A stretch of 64,000 nt of DNA from Channallabes apus (taxonomy: Eukaryota; Chordata; Actinopteri; Siluriformes; Clariidae): contig CM060121.1 of the NCBI GenBank assembly GCA_030522415.1, positions 2,792,976 through 2,856,975 of the forward strand, in the 5' to 3' direction. Each line of letters opens with the position of its first letter. Position 1 is the first letter of the stretch. The notes beneath the pieces were generated by a model that saw only the letters and a program-made list of their open reading frames with translations, was not told where the DNA came from and ran no database searches. Positions 1-12,605 of the stretch are shown here, piece after piece. The position numbers and the translations under genes are program-made.

Positions 1-1324
1 AGGTAATAAACTGCTGATTAATTAAATCGGAGTGAGATTGTAGGATAGTTTTCATTTGTCAAGTTGATGGTATAATTACTTGCGTAATATTCAAATGAAG
101 TTTTATTAAAAAATAAGAAGGAAAACATCGGTACTGTCATTAGACGTGAGCGATAACATTAGAGGTTTTCTTAATGAGGCAAACATTTCAATATCAAAGG
201 ACACTCATTAGGAAGTTCAATGAAATTCATTAGAAAATGAAAGGAAATTCAGCATATTTCGGTACGGATGAGACACACACACACACACACACACACATAT
301 AAAGGCCACGCCTCCATCAGACCAAAGTGCTTAATCAGCTGTGTGCTTAATCTTCATTAATAATTTAATTTCATTTATGATAAAGGGTTTTTTTTTTTTA
401 TTGAAAGTGTTCTGGTTTCCTGCGAGAACTTTAGTCCTGTGTGTACTAAACATCTTACACACTGTAAATTCTTCCTCCTTTCATTCCTCTGCCTTCAGCT
501 CCATCCAAGAATACAGAAAAGCGTGAGAGCAGCAATTTCGCTCAGGGTGCGCGCAGAAGTCGTCGCTCCTCCAAAACACACACTGATTTAATCTGAGTGA
601 TTCTGAAGGAGTGTGAAGGTGATGCTGAAGCCTGGCTGGGATGCGAGGTACGCTGGTACGCGTTTCCTCCCTGTCTGATGAGGGCTATCCGTATGCTTTT
701 GAGTTTCATGAGCTTTCAAAGTCTATTTATATTCAGTTCCCCTCTGTAAAGCTAGCGTTTAGATCCTACCAGTTCGTCGTCCCACTTGCTAGCATCGCAG
801 CACGCTAAGGCTACGGCACAGCCGTATCAGTATCGGTCCGATGTTGTGATTCTGATTAGATTGCAGCGTTTATTCACATACAAACATACAGGAAAAAAGA
901 GTTTCATCCTCCTGTGAAGACACTTAAAGTAAGACACACTTCGTTAATTAAACACATCGCTTGGCTAACACGTGCAGTCATTTCATGCGGCACAAATGAA
1001 CCATACAACAGCAACAAGATTACAGCCGTTTTAAAAGCCCAAATCTACACCTCTGCCTCGCGAGGTGACTATACTTTATTAATTACACCAGCATGATGTA
1101 ATTTCTGGTCCTGCCTAAGCTTTGAAAAAATATCGTTCATCTGGGCGGCATCCAGGCTCGCAATCGATACGTCAAGCGAGATTTATAAATGATAAATCAA
1201 TACTTTTAATATTTCCCTATTCTAATGTATTCAGCTGGACAGGATCCAGGTGCGAGCTGGGAAAATTGATGTGATAAAAAAAAATTACGCAGACACACTC
1301 GGCTCTTAAAGGACTCTAATATTT
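1..1324. other. single-copy AT-rich DNA, no gene seen
   Basis: No exon, RNA gene or mobile element is recognised. The only simple repeat is an (AC)n run near 273-298. The two short open frames at 341-526 and 914-1096 show no family motif, have ordinary non-coding composition and are treated as chance. Confidence 0.6.
273..298. repeat. (AC)n microsatellite
   Basis: An uninterrupted run of about 13 AC dinucleotides followed by ATAT. Confidence 0.95.
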
Positions 1325-1790
1325 ACATGTGCACAGTCCAAAAATGATAAATATGCCAAATAACACAGGCAAATAAATGATGCATTCATACAAAAAAAAT
1401 CCAAAAAAATGCATGTTGTAAAGGATCACACCTTAACCCATGTGCGAACAAATGAATCATGTGTAAAGATCTCATCGTACTAACACGCGTGCGATAGAAC
1501 CGTATGTTAAAATAAAATGAAATGTGAGAACAGAGCGATCTTGATCACAATTCACATGTGAAACTGAATCACGTATGAGGAAACCCATGAAAACAAATGA
1601 TTAGTGTAAAGAATCACATGTAAAAATAAATGACTCGTAAAGAATCCAATGTGAAAACAGATGATTTGACTTCAGATGTGATTAAATGAATCATGTAAAG
1701 AATAACATTAGAAATAACTGAATCATAGGAATGAATGAATTTTGTAAATAATCACAGAATGTAGAAATAAGTGAAAAATAGAACCATGTA
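1325..1790. repeat. degenerate tandem repeat, unit about 35-45 bp
   Basis: Phrases such as AATCACATGTGAAA, AATGAATCATGTGTAAAG and ATGACTCGTAAAG recur every 35-45 bp with many substitutions. This looks like an old minisatellite-like tandem expansion. No coding frame survives through it. The boundaries are approximate. Confidence 0.55.
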
Positions 1791-1799
1791 CACTGCATA

Positions 1800-3040
1800 T
1801 TGTATTAAGGTTAATAGAATACACACACTCCGTCTCTTGGACTTGTACCCTCCTAATAATCTCCTGCCTCACCACAACAACAGGACCATCTATAACGAGT
1901 TCACTTCAAGGAGAAAAAGCTTATATAAAGAAAAATGAGAGCAAAAGAAAAAAAAAAGGAAGAAGTTACGCAGTGAAAAAAAAAATCACCACTTCAGCAT
2001 AATTGCTGATCTCTGCGATACTGCGATGAAGCGAATGGCATTCCCCATCCGCCGGTGTGAGTGCAAAAATAAAGGAGAGAAAAACCAATTAAGTGCGTCC
2101 TGTTTCGGAGCGTGGCTACTCGTCGCCACCCGCTGGCCGGACTCGGACAAACCGCCGGCATTGAAATGGGTCACGGGAGTGGAGGACGATGCGCTGCCTT
2201 CATCATACAACACGAGTGGAGGAGGGATTGTGGGAAAAGTGCAGAATGTGCTTTTATATATGTGTTTCATAGCCCACTTATGTTATTTATAGAACATGAT
2301 CCTGTAACTTTTTCCAACAATTTCCATTTTTCTTTATCAGACATCGGCATGAAGCGATCGTTCTTCGTCGCAAATTCCAGTCACGTCCCTGGAATCGTGC
2401 AGATGTACCTTTCACGCCACCGTAAGTCTGCGCGTGGGAAATCGGGCCGCGGAGTGCTGCAACACGCGTGGAGCAAAGCGAATCACAAACCGCTGGCAGA
2501 GCGAGGAACGGATCGACCTCACAAGAACAAAAGTGCAAGATGCGAGTTGGAACATTTCTTCTGCATTCCGTAGCTGGACTTAGGGGGAGTTTCTCGATAT
2601 GACTTTAGCGACTTTCGTGACTCCTCATGGCCTGTCTCTCTATATATAGAGTAACATTTTAAAATCGTATGGTGTGCAAGTCAGCAAAAAAGGAAGGAAA
2701 AAAAAGATATGCTGCCCTTAAAATCTGTACAAACAATCTGGAAAGAGACAAATACATAATATTCAACACAACATCTTATAGAAAGTGAAATACCCAACCT
2801 CACAATGTCACTGTTTTAAACAAAAAACGGCTCCGTGAGCAAGCTCAGCGAAAAAGCTCCGCCCTCTGAGCAGAGGAAGGTGCATCATCATCATCATCAT
2901 CATCAACAACGTTCGAATTTCCTGGAGATCACAAGAATAGAGCTTTGACGTTCTCACTCTCGTTTCTTGTTTCGTCACATCGTCCATCGAGGTTACTGAC
3001 ATCTCTTACAAACATATTTCTGAGTTAAATAAACCGTCGA
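1800..3040. other. single-copy DNA, no gene recognised
   Basis: This stretch has moderately GC-rich islands, around 2000-2260 and 2340-2570, set in AT-rich DNA. Open frames of up to 153 codons exist on both strands here. None shows a recognisable domain, and opposing frames overlap each other, so none is called as a gene. An (ATC)n microsatellite lies at 2882-2905. Confidence 0.5.
2882..2905. repeat. (ATC)n microsatellite
   Basis: About eight CAT/ATC trinucleotides in a row. Confidence 0.9.
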
Positions 3041-3391
3041 GGCGGCACGATAGTGTAACAGTTAGCACTGTTAGCACTGTCGCCTTGCACCAGGTTCGAT
3101 TCCCAGCCAGGTTCGATTCCCGTCTCTGTGTGCATGGAGTTTGCATGTTCTCCCCGTGCTTGGTGGGTTTCCTCCGGGTCCTCCGGTTTCCTCCCACAGT
3201 CCAAAGACCCGCAGATTAGGCTAATTGGCGTTCCTAAATTGTCCATAGTGTGTGAATGAGTGTGTGTGCCCTGATGGATTGGCACCCTGTCCATGGTGTA
3301 CCCCGACTCGTGCCCGAAGTCTCCTGGGATAGGCTCCAGGCCCCTCGCGACCCTGAATACAGGATAAAGCGGTACAGAAGATGAGTGAGTA
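3041..3391 (+). mobile_element. tRNA-headed SINE, family A, full length
   Basis: The copy begins GGCGGCACGATAGTG, an RNA polymerase III A-box-like start followed by GTTAGCACTG. It carries two B-box matches, GGTTCGATTCC, at 3093-3103 and 3110-3120. The body has conserved phrases (TGTGTGCATGGAGTTTGC, TTTCCTCCGGGT, GATTAGGCTAATTGGCG). It ends in a tail of GCGGTACAGAAGATGAGTGAGT. The same family recurs at 20878, 23189, 32875, 36318 and 37582. Such tRNA-derived SINEs are non-autonomous and copied by LINE machinery. The family name is not assigned here. Confidence 0.85.
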
Positions 3392-5498
3392 AAGTGTCAG
3401 CATGGATGCTAGTTAAGCTTATTGTGTGTTTGCTAATTCTATGCAACTCATTTTAGAGAGAAAAAAGCAGCTTGTCAGAGACTATAATACCTGAGATACT
3501 GTAGATATCTTCCGTTTGATTGTATTTAATGCAAAAAAGTTACGCAAAAAGACACCCTGATCACATAAAACAAACCCCACACGCATGCATCTATCAGAAT
3601 TTTGTTAAATGATTCCCAGAATCAATGCACATTCGACATTGCAGAAAAATAACTAAGTGAACTTGCAGGGGGAAAAAAAAAGTAGAAAGTGGAAGTGCAA
3701 ACCCCAAGTGTAACGTATTCTCGACGGATGTCTCAGGAGACCGCGGGAGCACCCGCCACTGCGGCGATGTTGCAATGCTACGATTTTTGTGACGACTGCT
3801 CTGTAATAAAAAGCCTGACTGAAGGTAATAAAAATCCCACCGTCCCTTCTGCCGCCGAGGATCTAAAGCCCTGTTCTCATCTATTCATCATCTCGGAACG
3901 CTCACGGAGCCAGTGCCGTTCACCCATGGCAATTTCTGTACTGCCGCGATTTAAATTGCTAGCGCATACACTCAGATCCGCGGATCTCCCGGAGCTCTTG
4001 CTTGAACCCGAGACGGCGCGAGCTCTCCAGTTTGGCTTGGTGGCCGGTAAATGGGATTTCTTTAGGTATCAGCTTGTAGTGCTTTAGAGTATTCTTGCAG
4101 TGACTTGAGAACGATGCCCTCGAATCTGCCGTGTAAAAAAAATTGCTGTACCAGCCCCGGCATCGGCCACCCCGTTCCCATTCCCATCGCCATTCCCGCC
4201 GGATTGATTGCGCGCCGTGAAAAAAGAAAAAAGAAAAAAAGGGCCATTGTCTGAAAATGCCTCTCCGTCCAGTTGCTCGAGTCCAGCTGCAGAGGCATGG
4301 TAGGTATATTGATTTTTGTCCGTTATTGCCTGATACAGAGCAATACAGTTTTCAACAACGTGCCGTGATTCCAATTTTAGGGCCCGGACAGGCACGTTAT
4401 ATGGGCTATGTTTTACACGGCGGCCTGCCAGGCCCATCTCATCTCGCCGGAGACAGATGGTCCTCGCTCTCCGCTGATTGTTCACTCAAGCCGTTCTAGC
4501 CTTCACCCACCCCCCCACTCGTCCCCTCCCCTCCCCTCTTAAGAGCTGACCACCCCGCATCGGGAAAGTCCACTCCGTGTCAGGTGAAAGTGTTAAAAAA
4601 GGAAGGAAGTGTCTGGCAAATAGAAAATCTTTCCATTTCTTCCAAGGGGAGAATTCATTACCCTCCTGTCCCAGCTTATTTCAGCACGTAGGACATAATT
4701 GCGCTGAATCAGGTGGCTCTGGGAGCAGAAAACGAGCTGTTCTTTGGAAGGATATAACGTGGCACGTGGGATGGTGGGCTTTATTTGAACAATTGAGGGG
4801 GGTAAAACATGGGCAGCTGTCAGGGAGGGAAAAAAAACCCCAGAAAAACCTCAGTAATAAACAGTGTTTACTGCGATAAAATTTCTTCCCGGAATGAAGT
4901 CTAAGGTGGACGCTAGCTTCGGTGCTCGGAAGAAGCAGGTTCAATGTTTTTTTTTTTTATTCATCGCCTGAGTACACTGATGAACCAGGCAAAACAAACA
5001 AACCTTATTTATTTTTAATTTCACGCTGATGGGACGAACTTCGGAGTCGTAACGATAATGCGCACCACCCGTTCCGAGCATCGGCGTCTGCTGCTGCTCT
5101 CCGCATGGAGCCTGAGCATCTGGTTGAAGGTTAAATAATTTTTACCAGCTTATGTAGCTAGCGTGCTTGGATGACAGACGTTCATTTCAAAATGAGGAAC
5201 ATGATGTTTACAGGAACACTGACACAACCAAGGACAGGCAGTTAATTGCAAAGGCATTCATAACTCGTAGAGGAAATAAAGATGCTACAGTAGCTAGCCT
5301 CAAATACTTTGATTAACCAAAGACCGCTGAAGTGGTATAAGTGAATTTTAACACGCTGGAGTCGTTTTAAGGCAAAACTTCATCTTTATCTGATCTACTT
5401 TTTCCATTTCTCATCTGTGATTCTCTCTCCGATTACCGAACAGGGAGTGTATTTGTCTGAGCACCAAAGAAGGACAACTTAGTGTAAACAAGGTGTAA

Positions 5499-5499
<1 letters not shown>
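3392..5499. other. single-copy DNA, no gene recognised
   Basis: Mixed composition with a GC-richer island at about 3690-4560. Within it lie a 132-codon plus-strand frame (3689-4087) and overlapping minus-strand frames (4062-4485). Neither shows a known domain or clear splice context. The island looks more like a conserved non-coding block than a gene, but that cannot be tested from one sequence. Confidence 0.45.

Positions 5500-5540
<41 letters not shown>
5500..5540. repeat. (AAT)n microsatellite
   Basis: About 13 TAA/AAT trinucleotides, ending before GATAATATTATC. Confidence 0.95.
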
Positions 5541-5542
<2 letters not shown>

Positions 5543-6690
5543 TAATATTATCACTGATTACATTAAAGATCAGCAGATTATTTTAAGCTTTAACCATTTC
5601 TACAAACACTTTAACCACCAACGACGCGTACTAACGCTAGTCTGTAACAATGTTTTTTGACTAGCTAACTAGCTACTTAAGACTTTTATAGTCTGGTCAC
5701 AGAACACTGCACTGGGGAATCTGTCACACTATAAGGACTGCTAGCGGCCGTCCAGAAACATCAATAATATCTCGAAGCCAACGTTCAAGAGCACTCAGAA
5801 ATAAAACTCACAGGCGTTTCAAAATGGCTGAACAAGAACGCGGGCGCTAAGCAGCACGTCTTCAACGCTAAGAACACGATCAGATTGCTAGACACGGTAA
5901 AAAAAAAAAAAGTATATAATTTTTTCTCTACCTGATTGAAACCTTAACCGATTTTCTATATTTTATTTTAATACTTGGCCTTTTTGTGAGCGACAACAAA
6001 CCCAGGCTTTGCCGCGCTGAAAGCCGGGGTGCGCGTTTCATCAATCACTGTCATAGATTTTCAAATTTGCTCATGCAGCTAAAGCGGTTTGAAATGATTT
6101 TACATGCTATGGGAGCGTTCCTCCTGTCAAAAGTGTTTGGACAAAAAAAAAAAAAAAAAAAAAATGGAAAATGATCTACCTGGATCTGAGCATGAAGTAA
6201 TACAATTGACTGATTTCCGAGCTGCCGTAAAGCCCCAGATCAGCACAGCGAGCGCAGCCTCGAGATAAGATAAGACCAAAATAAATGTTCAGACAGAGAA
6301 GGAGGAAAAAAAATAAACAGCTAACGATAGTGTAACGCTCTCGTACAGCGTCTCAGGTTTTGATGTGTGGTTTAACCACAGTGCAGCGATCTCTTTAGCT
6401 GACATTTAGATCGCAGCCTCGGCTATGAAGCCTGCGATTATCTGCTCCATGGCTAGCTGATGGCACAGTAATTGAAAAAGTGGGCTCTTTCAAAGAAGAA
6501 CGCACGCCGGCGCTTTACAGCAGAAGCATGTCCTTGCACTCCAAGTGGAAAAAACACGCTTACAGAAGGGGAGGAACAGGAGTTTAGCCCTTTAAGACCT
6601 AAAAACGTAGGTGCTGTGTATGATTAATGAAATCACAGGCCTGTGAAATAGAACCAGATAGAATGTCGGACGTTTTAGTCTCGGGGTTGT
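5541..6690. other. single-copy DNA, no gene seen
   Basis: No domain, RNA gene or transposon end was recognised. A 22-base poly-A run at 6142-6163 is the only simple repeat of note. Confidence 0.5.
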
Positions 6691-7440
6691 GGCTCGAATA
6701 AATATGAACACTTATGTGTTTAAAAAAATAATAAATAAATAAATAAATAAATAAATAAAATTTTTAATATGTAAATAAGGTAATAAATCAGGTGAAAAAT
6801 ATGCATAAAAATAAATGGGGGGAAAACCTTACATGAAGAATAATAGAACTGTTTATATAAAATTGCATGCAATAAATAAACACACATGAAAAAAAAAACA
6901 CGATACAAAAATTGAAATGTTAAATAATCACAGAAAAATCTAAAAAACAAACAAAAAAATTGTATATGAAATATATAAAGTTTGTGGTAAAGAAAAATCA
7001 AATGAGGAAATAAATAGAAGAAGTTTTTTTTAAAAGGAATAAAAAATTTACATTTTACAACTTTTTAAAACTAAAAGCAAAACCTAATAAAAACACACCG
7101 TACACCAGTGTAAAGTTACTAAGAGAATCTGTGTTAAATGAAAAAAAAAAAAGGAAAATAAATTACATGAAATAAACAAAACATTAGAAAATAAAAATAA
7201 AAACCAAATGTAAAAACATTTTTTGTGTGAAATAAAAATGTTTTAAAATCACATAAAAATTAACTACATGTACAGTTTGTCAGCAAAATGAGATAACTCC
7301 ATTTTTGCAGATATTTATTTATTTTTTCAAATAAAACAAGAAGTTTTATAAACTGACAGAGGGACAAGTTCTGAAAAGGCACAATAAATAAAAATATTAA
7401 GTTAAAATTTTGTGCAATTAAAAAAAAAAAAAAAAGCTGT
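6690..7440. repeat. AT-rich low-complexity block with (AAAT)n
   Basis: An (AAAT)n microsatellite at about 6728-6760 is followed by roughly 650 bp of A-rich plus strand with very little G or C. This gives a spurious 93-codon minus-strand frame made almost entirely of Phe, Tyr, Leu and Ile. No gene is called. Confidence 0.8.
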
Positions 7441-9354
7441 AAATCCACCTCACACAGTTTTGTAAACTTCAGAATTCTCCAAAAACCCACTAAACACATT
7501 TGGTTCACCGTGTGATAGCAGTGTTCCACTACGCTGCTCATATGACAGTAGGATCGGCTTTTCACGATTACGTTCAAAATTGTGGCCACTACGTGTCCGG
7601 GTTTGCTTTGCTTAAACGTTTTAATCTTGCTTTTAAAATAAGGTTATATTTTTTATATATGTTTTCAAATTGTTAATATACACTTCATGTCAGTGCTCAA
7701 AAATCAAACCAAACCCAGAAATAAAATGCTAAAAAGTGAAAAGAAAAAAAAAAAAAACGCACATAATACATCGAGAAAACGTGCAAGGTTGAAAAAGTTG
7801 TGCCTTTTCTGTACGAGTTGCCAGAAACTAGCGGGTTAATTGGCTCTGATCCTAACGCCTGATCCGATGCTTGGCTATCGATTGGTAATGCCTGGCTCCG
7901 AGGGCCCACTTTCCCAAACTGCTCCTGATCTCACACATTAATCTTCGAGTTCGTTTTGGCCTGCAGACAACAACAGAGAGAGAAGTGTTATTACGGCTAC
8001 ATTCGCTGCCGTGTTCCTCAGATTCGTGTTACTGTGCGCTTCAACAACTGGAAGCTAGTGTGTGTGTGTGTGTGTGTGTGCTCATGTGTGCGTTTTTGTG
8101 TGTTTGTGTGTGTGTGCATGTGACGGCTGAATCTAATGGAACGCGCCATGAGAAATGACTGCTCGCAGCCAGGGCATGCTAGCGCGCGGCTTCTAGCCAG
8201 AGGTTTTCATTAAGCAACGCTTCACATCTCCGGCTTCCTCGTGCTATTCCTTGACGTTATTTTTTTACCGCCGTTCTTCTCGTCTTATTACCCAAAGGTA
8301 GAAGAAGAAAAGAAATCAGGAGGCAAAAAAATAAAAAAGATTTAAGAAGAATCAAAGAAGAAAAGGTTATTAGCGTTGACTTTTTCTGCCGCGCTGTGTT
8401 TGAGAAACGGCTGAGATCCGTTTTTGCATAAAACCTCATCAAACACCGACATCTTCCCGGTTAGAGACGTCTATTTGTGCAGAATCTGCCCCAGTTGATG
8501 CGTACAGGGGCACGTGGCCTTCCCAGAGGTGCGTGGAAAATGAGTGTTTTGCAGAATACGGAGCATTTAGACCAAATCAATACATAATTTCACGGAGAAA
8601 CGCGATGAGATCAGGTTTATTATCTCTGTAATGAGAGAATGGGGCTTGAAAAGGTCCATTCTGAGCCAAAACACCGTGCAATCGCATATCTTATTTATCT
8701 CTTCAATATTTATTTAAAAGCTCTGCAGTTATACGAGCGTCATATTCGCTGAAGATCTGAATAACGCTAAAGCGAGCCGGCGGGTGGAACCGAGCGTTTC
8801 ACTAACGCAGAGAGCTCGGCCTGGAAGGTAATGAGTGTTCTGGCTGTTAACGGAATCTAGTGCTTGGATGTCGTATGCGGCCCACAAGGAGCGATGAAAT
8901 ATATCAGAACGAGTGCATTAAAATAAACATGTGACACCGTCTGACCAATCCGAATCCGGAATTCAGCACCTCCTTGGTATAACAGTAAACCCTAAACAGA
9001 TGCAGGAATCCCAAGTCCAAAAAAAGAAAGAAAAAAATCATACTCTCGATCCTATAGTGCCATCTGATGGCGTACGGCGCTATGAAGTCTCCGCTCATCT
9101 CCATTCCTTCATTAGCATAATCGCTGCAGAACAGACAGTATAGAAAATGCTAAGTAAATATTCGTATATCTGAGCCGCCTGGCGTCACCTCCGTCCCTGA
9201 CATCATCAGGACTCTTTTCATATTCCCTCCAAATCCTGTCTTCAAAGACAGCTTTAAATCCTCTACCTCTCCCTCTCTCTCCTTCTTTCTCGGAGATGCA
9301 CTGCGGTCATCAAGAGCTCGTGATAGATTCCCTCTCCCTCCTCCGCAGAGCGAA

Positions 9355-9355
<1 letters not shown>
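7441..9355. other. single-copy DNA with a (GT)n tract
   Basis: Nothing coding was recognised. A (GT)n microsatellite at 8058-8081 is followed by interrupted GT repeats to about 8120. The 8740-8900 stretch is GC-richer and single copy, with no identifiable function. Confidence 0.5.
8058..8120. repeat. (GT)n microsatellite, interrupted
   Basis: A pure GT run is followed by GT-rich imperfect repeats with TTTTT and CATG interruptions. Confidence 0.9.

Positions 9356-9389
<34 letters not shown>
9356..9389. repeat. (GA)n microsatellite
   Basis: About 16 GA dinucleotides, flanked by GAAAGT on the left and GGCTTTCGG on the right. Confidence 0.95.
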
Positions 9390-9799
9390 CTTTCGGTAAA
9401 ATAAAGGTAGTTGAACAATTCTCGCAGGTCCCATCAGCCGTCTCGCTGACACTTCAAATGGGCCTCTTTCATCTCCCCGGCTGCTACGCTTCCACTCCCA
9501 TCATCACTTCTTCACTCCTCCTTCTCGCTTAATCCGCCTGTTGTGCGCAACTTCCTCCTGCCATTTGCTTATCTGCCCGGATCCTTTATCTCCGGACGCG
9601 CAAATGACTCTCTTAAAGAACTCGAGAGCGTGTTTATTGGGTTTTTTTTTTGCACCGCATTCTGCAAGGACACTTAAAGATCTTTAAAATGTTAATTCAC
9701 AGAAAGGTGAAGAGACAAAATATTTTAGAAGGACCAGTAAGCCAATTAATGTCCAGAGTCAGATATAGTCTTAGTTTCATTTAATTTATAAAAAATATA

Positions 9800-10900
9800 T
9801 ATGATTTAAAACCAAACATGTATGAGAGGTACTGTACACACATAACACATTTAAATGTATGATATACTGTAGAGCATTCATAATACTTTATAATACAGTA
9901 TAACACCACTCTCAATGTATCCATGGACTAGATCTCTACAAGTGCTCATGAGTGCTCTATAAGTGCTCATCCACCTACAGTATGACTTCCTAAAGCTAAG
10001 GCATACATAATGAAATTACAAACGTGTTAATACCTTTTTCACAACTAGTATGGCTCATGAATGCCTTATAACTGTCAATGTGTTATAATGCGTTCACGAG
10101 ATATTATACCATGTTAGAATGTCTCATGAATGCATTATAACATGTTAACACTTGAATGAATATTAAATATGACTTTAATAGAAATCATTACTTGTGTCGT
10201 TTAATGTCACCTCTATAAGCGCTCATTTCTATAAGTATTCATGATGAGCCGCTGCACAGCTGTAGAGCGGATCCGAATGCTTAAAAGATTTCAAATGCTT
10301 CTTTGTTTCATGTTATGTTCCTCACATGATGACTTATTATGCTTTACATTTAGGTAAATGTGTTTATAATCATTGTAATACCTGGAATAAGCCTTGTCCC
10401 AGTACGTGTTCGTAAGCAACTATAATTCATACAGTATGCATAGAAAATAAATAGTACATTGCTAATGTCAGGTTACATAACGGAATAGAGTCTGCTCATA
10501 GGTGCATGATAGACACTGGTGTTGCCCTGTAATGCGTTATAACACGAAATCTGGTAACGTTGTAGAGGTGTCTGTGAAGGTCTTATGAACTGTTATCCTG
10601 CATGAAATAATGCATTATATAGATGAAGTGTTAGGAATTTAATGTACAGACCTGTGTCAGGCACAATGAAGTATCATGTATGCTTTATAACACAATCTGA
10701 AGGCATGTCAAATTAATTAATACAACTGATTGAAGTCTTACAGTACACACACACACACACACGTTTCTAGTAAAACTTTAAACGACAGTCATAATCCTAA
10801 TGAATAATGAACATGTTCATAACATGTTATAAAGCATTCCTATACGTATTACTCGCTCGTTATACATATTGATGAAAGCGCATTATGTACAAGAGTGAGG
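9800..10900. repeat. degenerate field of CATTATAA / TTATAATGCATT motifs
   Basis: Short phrases such as GAATGCCTTATAAC, GTTATAATGCGTTC, ATGCATTATAACATG and ACATGTTATAAAGCATTC recur irregularly over about 1.1 kb. They form an old, diverged tandem-like repeat with no open frame. An (AC)n run lies inside at 10744-10762. Confidence 0.55.
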
Positions 10901-12345
10901 AATATAAATAAAAACCCGAGCCTGAATCAGTAGTTATTATAAAATATTCAGTTCTTATCAGCTTAAAGTGACACTTATAGACCTCTAACGCATGAGACGT
11001 TCATAGAGAAGATTTCACTTTGGATGAAATGAATATTATATATTATATAAAACGTTCCCACTGCAGAAGGAGGAGCGATATCTGGGCCTGTGATCTAAGC
11101 AGTGTTTGTGCTTCAGATGCTGCAGTTCCACATCAGGTCTCACTCGCTCATCCATCGGGGATCAAAATGGCACGACGCCAAGCCACACCGGTGTAATCTG
11201 CGCTCCCGCAGGTCCCCCTGGTGGCCGGAAACCAGACATGTGATGGATGAAGGAGCGCGGTGCAGAATGTGAGTGCCCGAGCCTTCGAACCCACACTGAA
11301 CACTGTTTAACATCCGATCATGAATTAGAGACACTGTAGGGGGGGAATAAAGCTCGATTTTGATGTGTATCAGAATATCCTGTATATATGTATGAAGGTT
11401 GTTGAGTGCAGGTTATTTAGGGAGGAATAAAGTATTTAATGTTAGATTGTACAGTACATGCTGCTTCATTTCCACAAATATATGATAATAATAATAATGT
11501 TATAATACTCATGATGAATCCGAACTTTATTCATACTAATGTAATCTTCTTAAACGAGAAAAAGAAATAAAGTTCTCCTATCGCTGTGAATCTGTCAATA
11601 AAATCTAAAACAAATGTACTATTGTCCTTAAAAAGAACAAAAAGAAGAATAATTTAAACAAAACCTATACATAAATAAACAAAACAAAATTCAAAGGAGG
11701 TACAAACTTTTGCACTGTGTTTAACTGCAACCCTGCCTAATTGATGATGATTTTATTATTTGTGTAAAACCTTTTTAAAGTAAAATGGGGAGAATAAACT
11801 TTGATTTTTTTTTTCACATGTTCATCATTTTAATCTTTTATTTTGATCTTGTTTTTTTTTTTTACTACCTTATTGTGATTTTTTTTCTACATTTGTAATT
11901 TGTACCTTTTTATATTTACTCTTTTGTTGTGGGAATGAACTAATGATTTCTATTGTAGTTCAGTTTAGCATTTAATTCTTGCACCTTTGATATACCATGT
12001 GCATTATTATTATTAGTATTATTATTAGTATTATTATTACTAATAGACAATTTTAAGAGCTTATTTGGTGAATAATTCAAGAGGAATCTTGTAACAAACT
12101 GTAGGTCCTCCAAAACTGTGGATAAAAAAAATTATTTAAAAAATGAAAGGTTATAAAACTGAGCCTCTTGTGAGCAGCTGATAAAGAACACTTCCCTCTG
12201 AGTAATTTCCTGCCGGCGGTGAAAGCGACATGTGACACATAATGTACTCTTCATCCTCGCTCTCTGTGATGTGTGTATTAATATTTTCAGCATTTTTCAG
12301 CCTGTGATGCCTCGGTCTGGGCTGCATATTAAACTAGAGGGAGAG
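10901..12345. other. single-copy AT-rich DNA, no gene seen
   Basis: A GC-richer island at 11060-11340 contains a short minus-strand frame (11140-11334) without any recognised domain. From 11340 to 12170 the sequence is AT-rich with TTATTA and poly-T runs. No transposon ends were found. Confidence 0.5.
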
Positions 12346-12347
12346 TG

Positions 12348-12383
<36 letters not shown>
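12346..12383. repeat. (GT)n microsatellite
   Basis: About 18 GT dinucleotides after GAGTGCAT. Confidence 0.95.
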
Positions 12384-12385
<2 letters not shown>

Positions 12386-12571
12386 CACTGCGGAGAGCGA
12401 GCTGCATTACAACGTGGCTTGCTTTCACACGGCTCTTTCCATCACACCTGGTGTCACTTTTAAGGCAAATTAAACCTCGGCGGATTAAAATGTTAAACAG
12501 CGCTCTCGGGCTGCAGTCAATATTGGCGTATCTGAACGTCACTTCTGATCTCTGAGAGCTTGGAGTTCTGA

Positions 12572-12572
<1 letters not shown>

Positions 12573-12603
<31 letters not shown>
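12573..12603. repeat. (CT)n microsatellite
   Basis: About 15 CT dinucleotides. Confidence 0.95.

Positions 12604-12605
<2 letters not shown>

Noticed and set aside
2112..2573. 153-codon plus-strand frame
   Set aside because: No domain or composition typical of protein, opposing frames overlap it, and there is no splice-site context.
3041..3130. tRNA gene
   Set aside because: A-box and B-box matches belong to a SINE head. There is no full cloverleaf or anticodon arm, and the sequence continues into a SINE body.
3689..4087. 132-codon plus-strand frame
   Set aside because: No recognisable family. It lies in a complex island that may be conserved non-coding DNA.
6720..7001. 93-codon Phe/Tyr-rich minus-strand frame resembling a membrane protein
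   Set aside because: It is read from an A-rich low-complexity block containing (AAAT)n.
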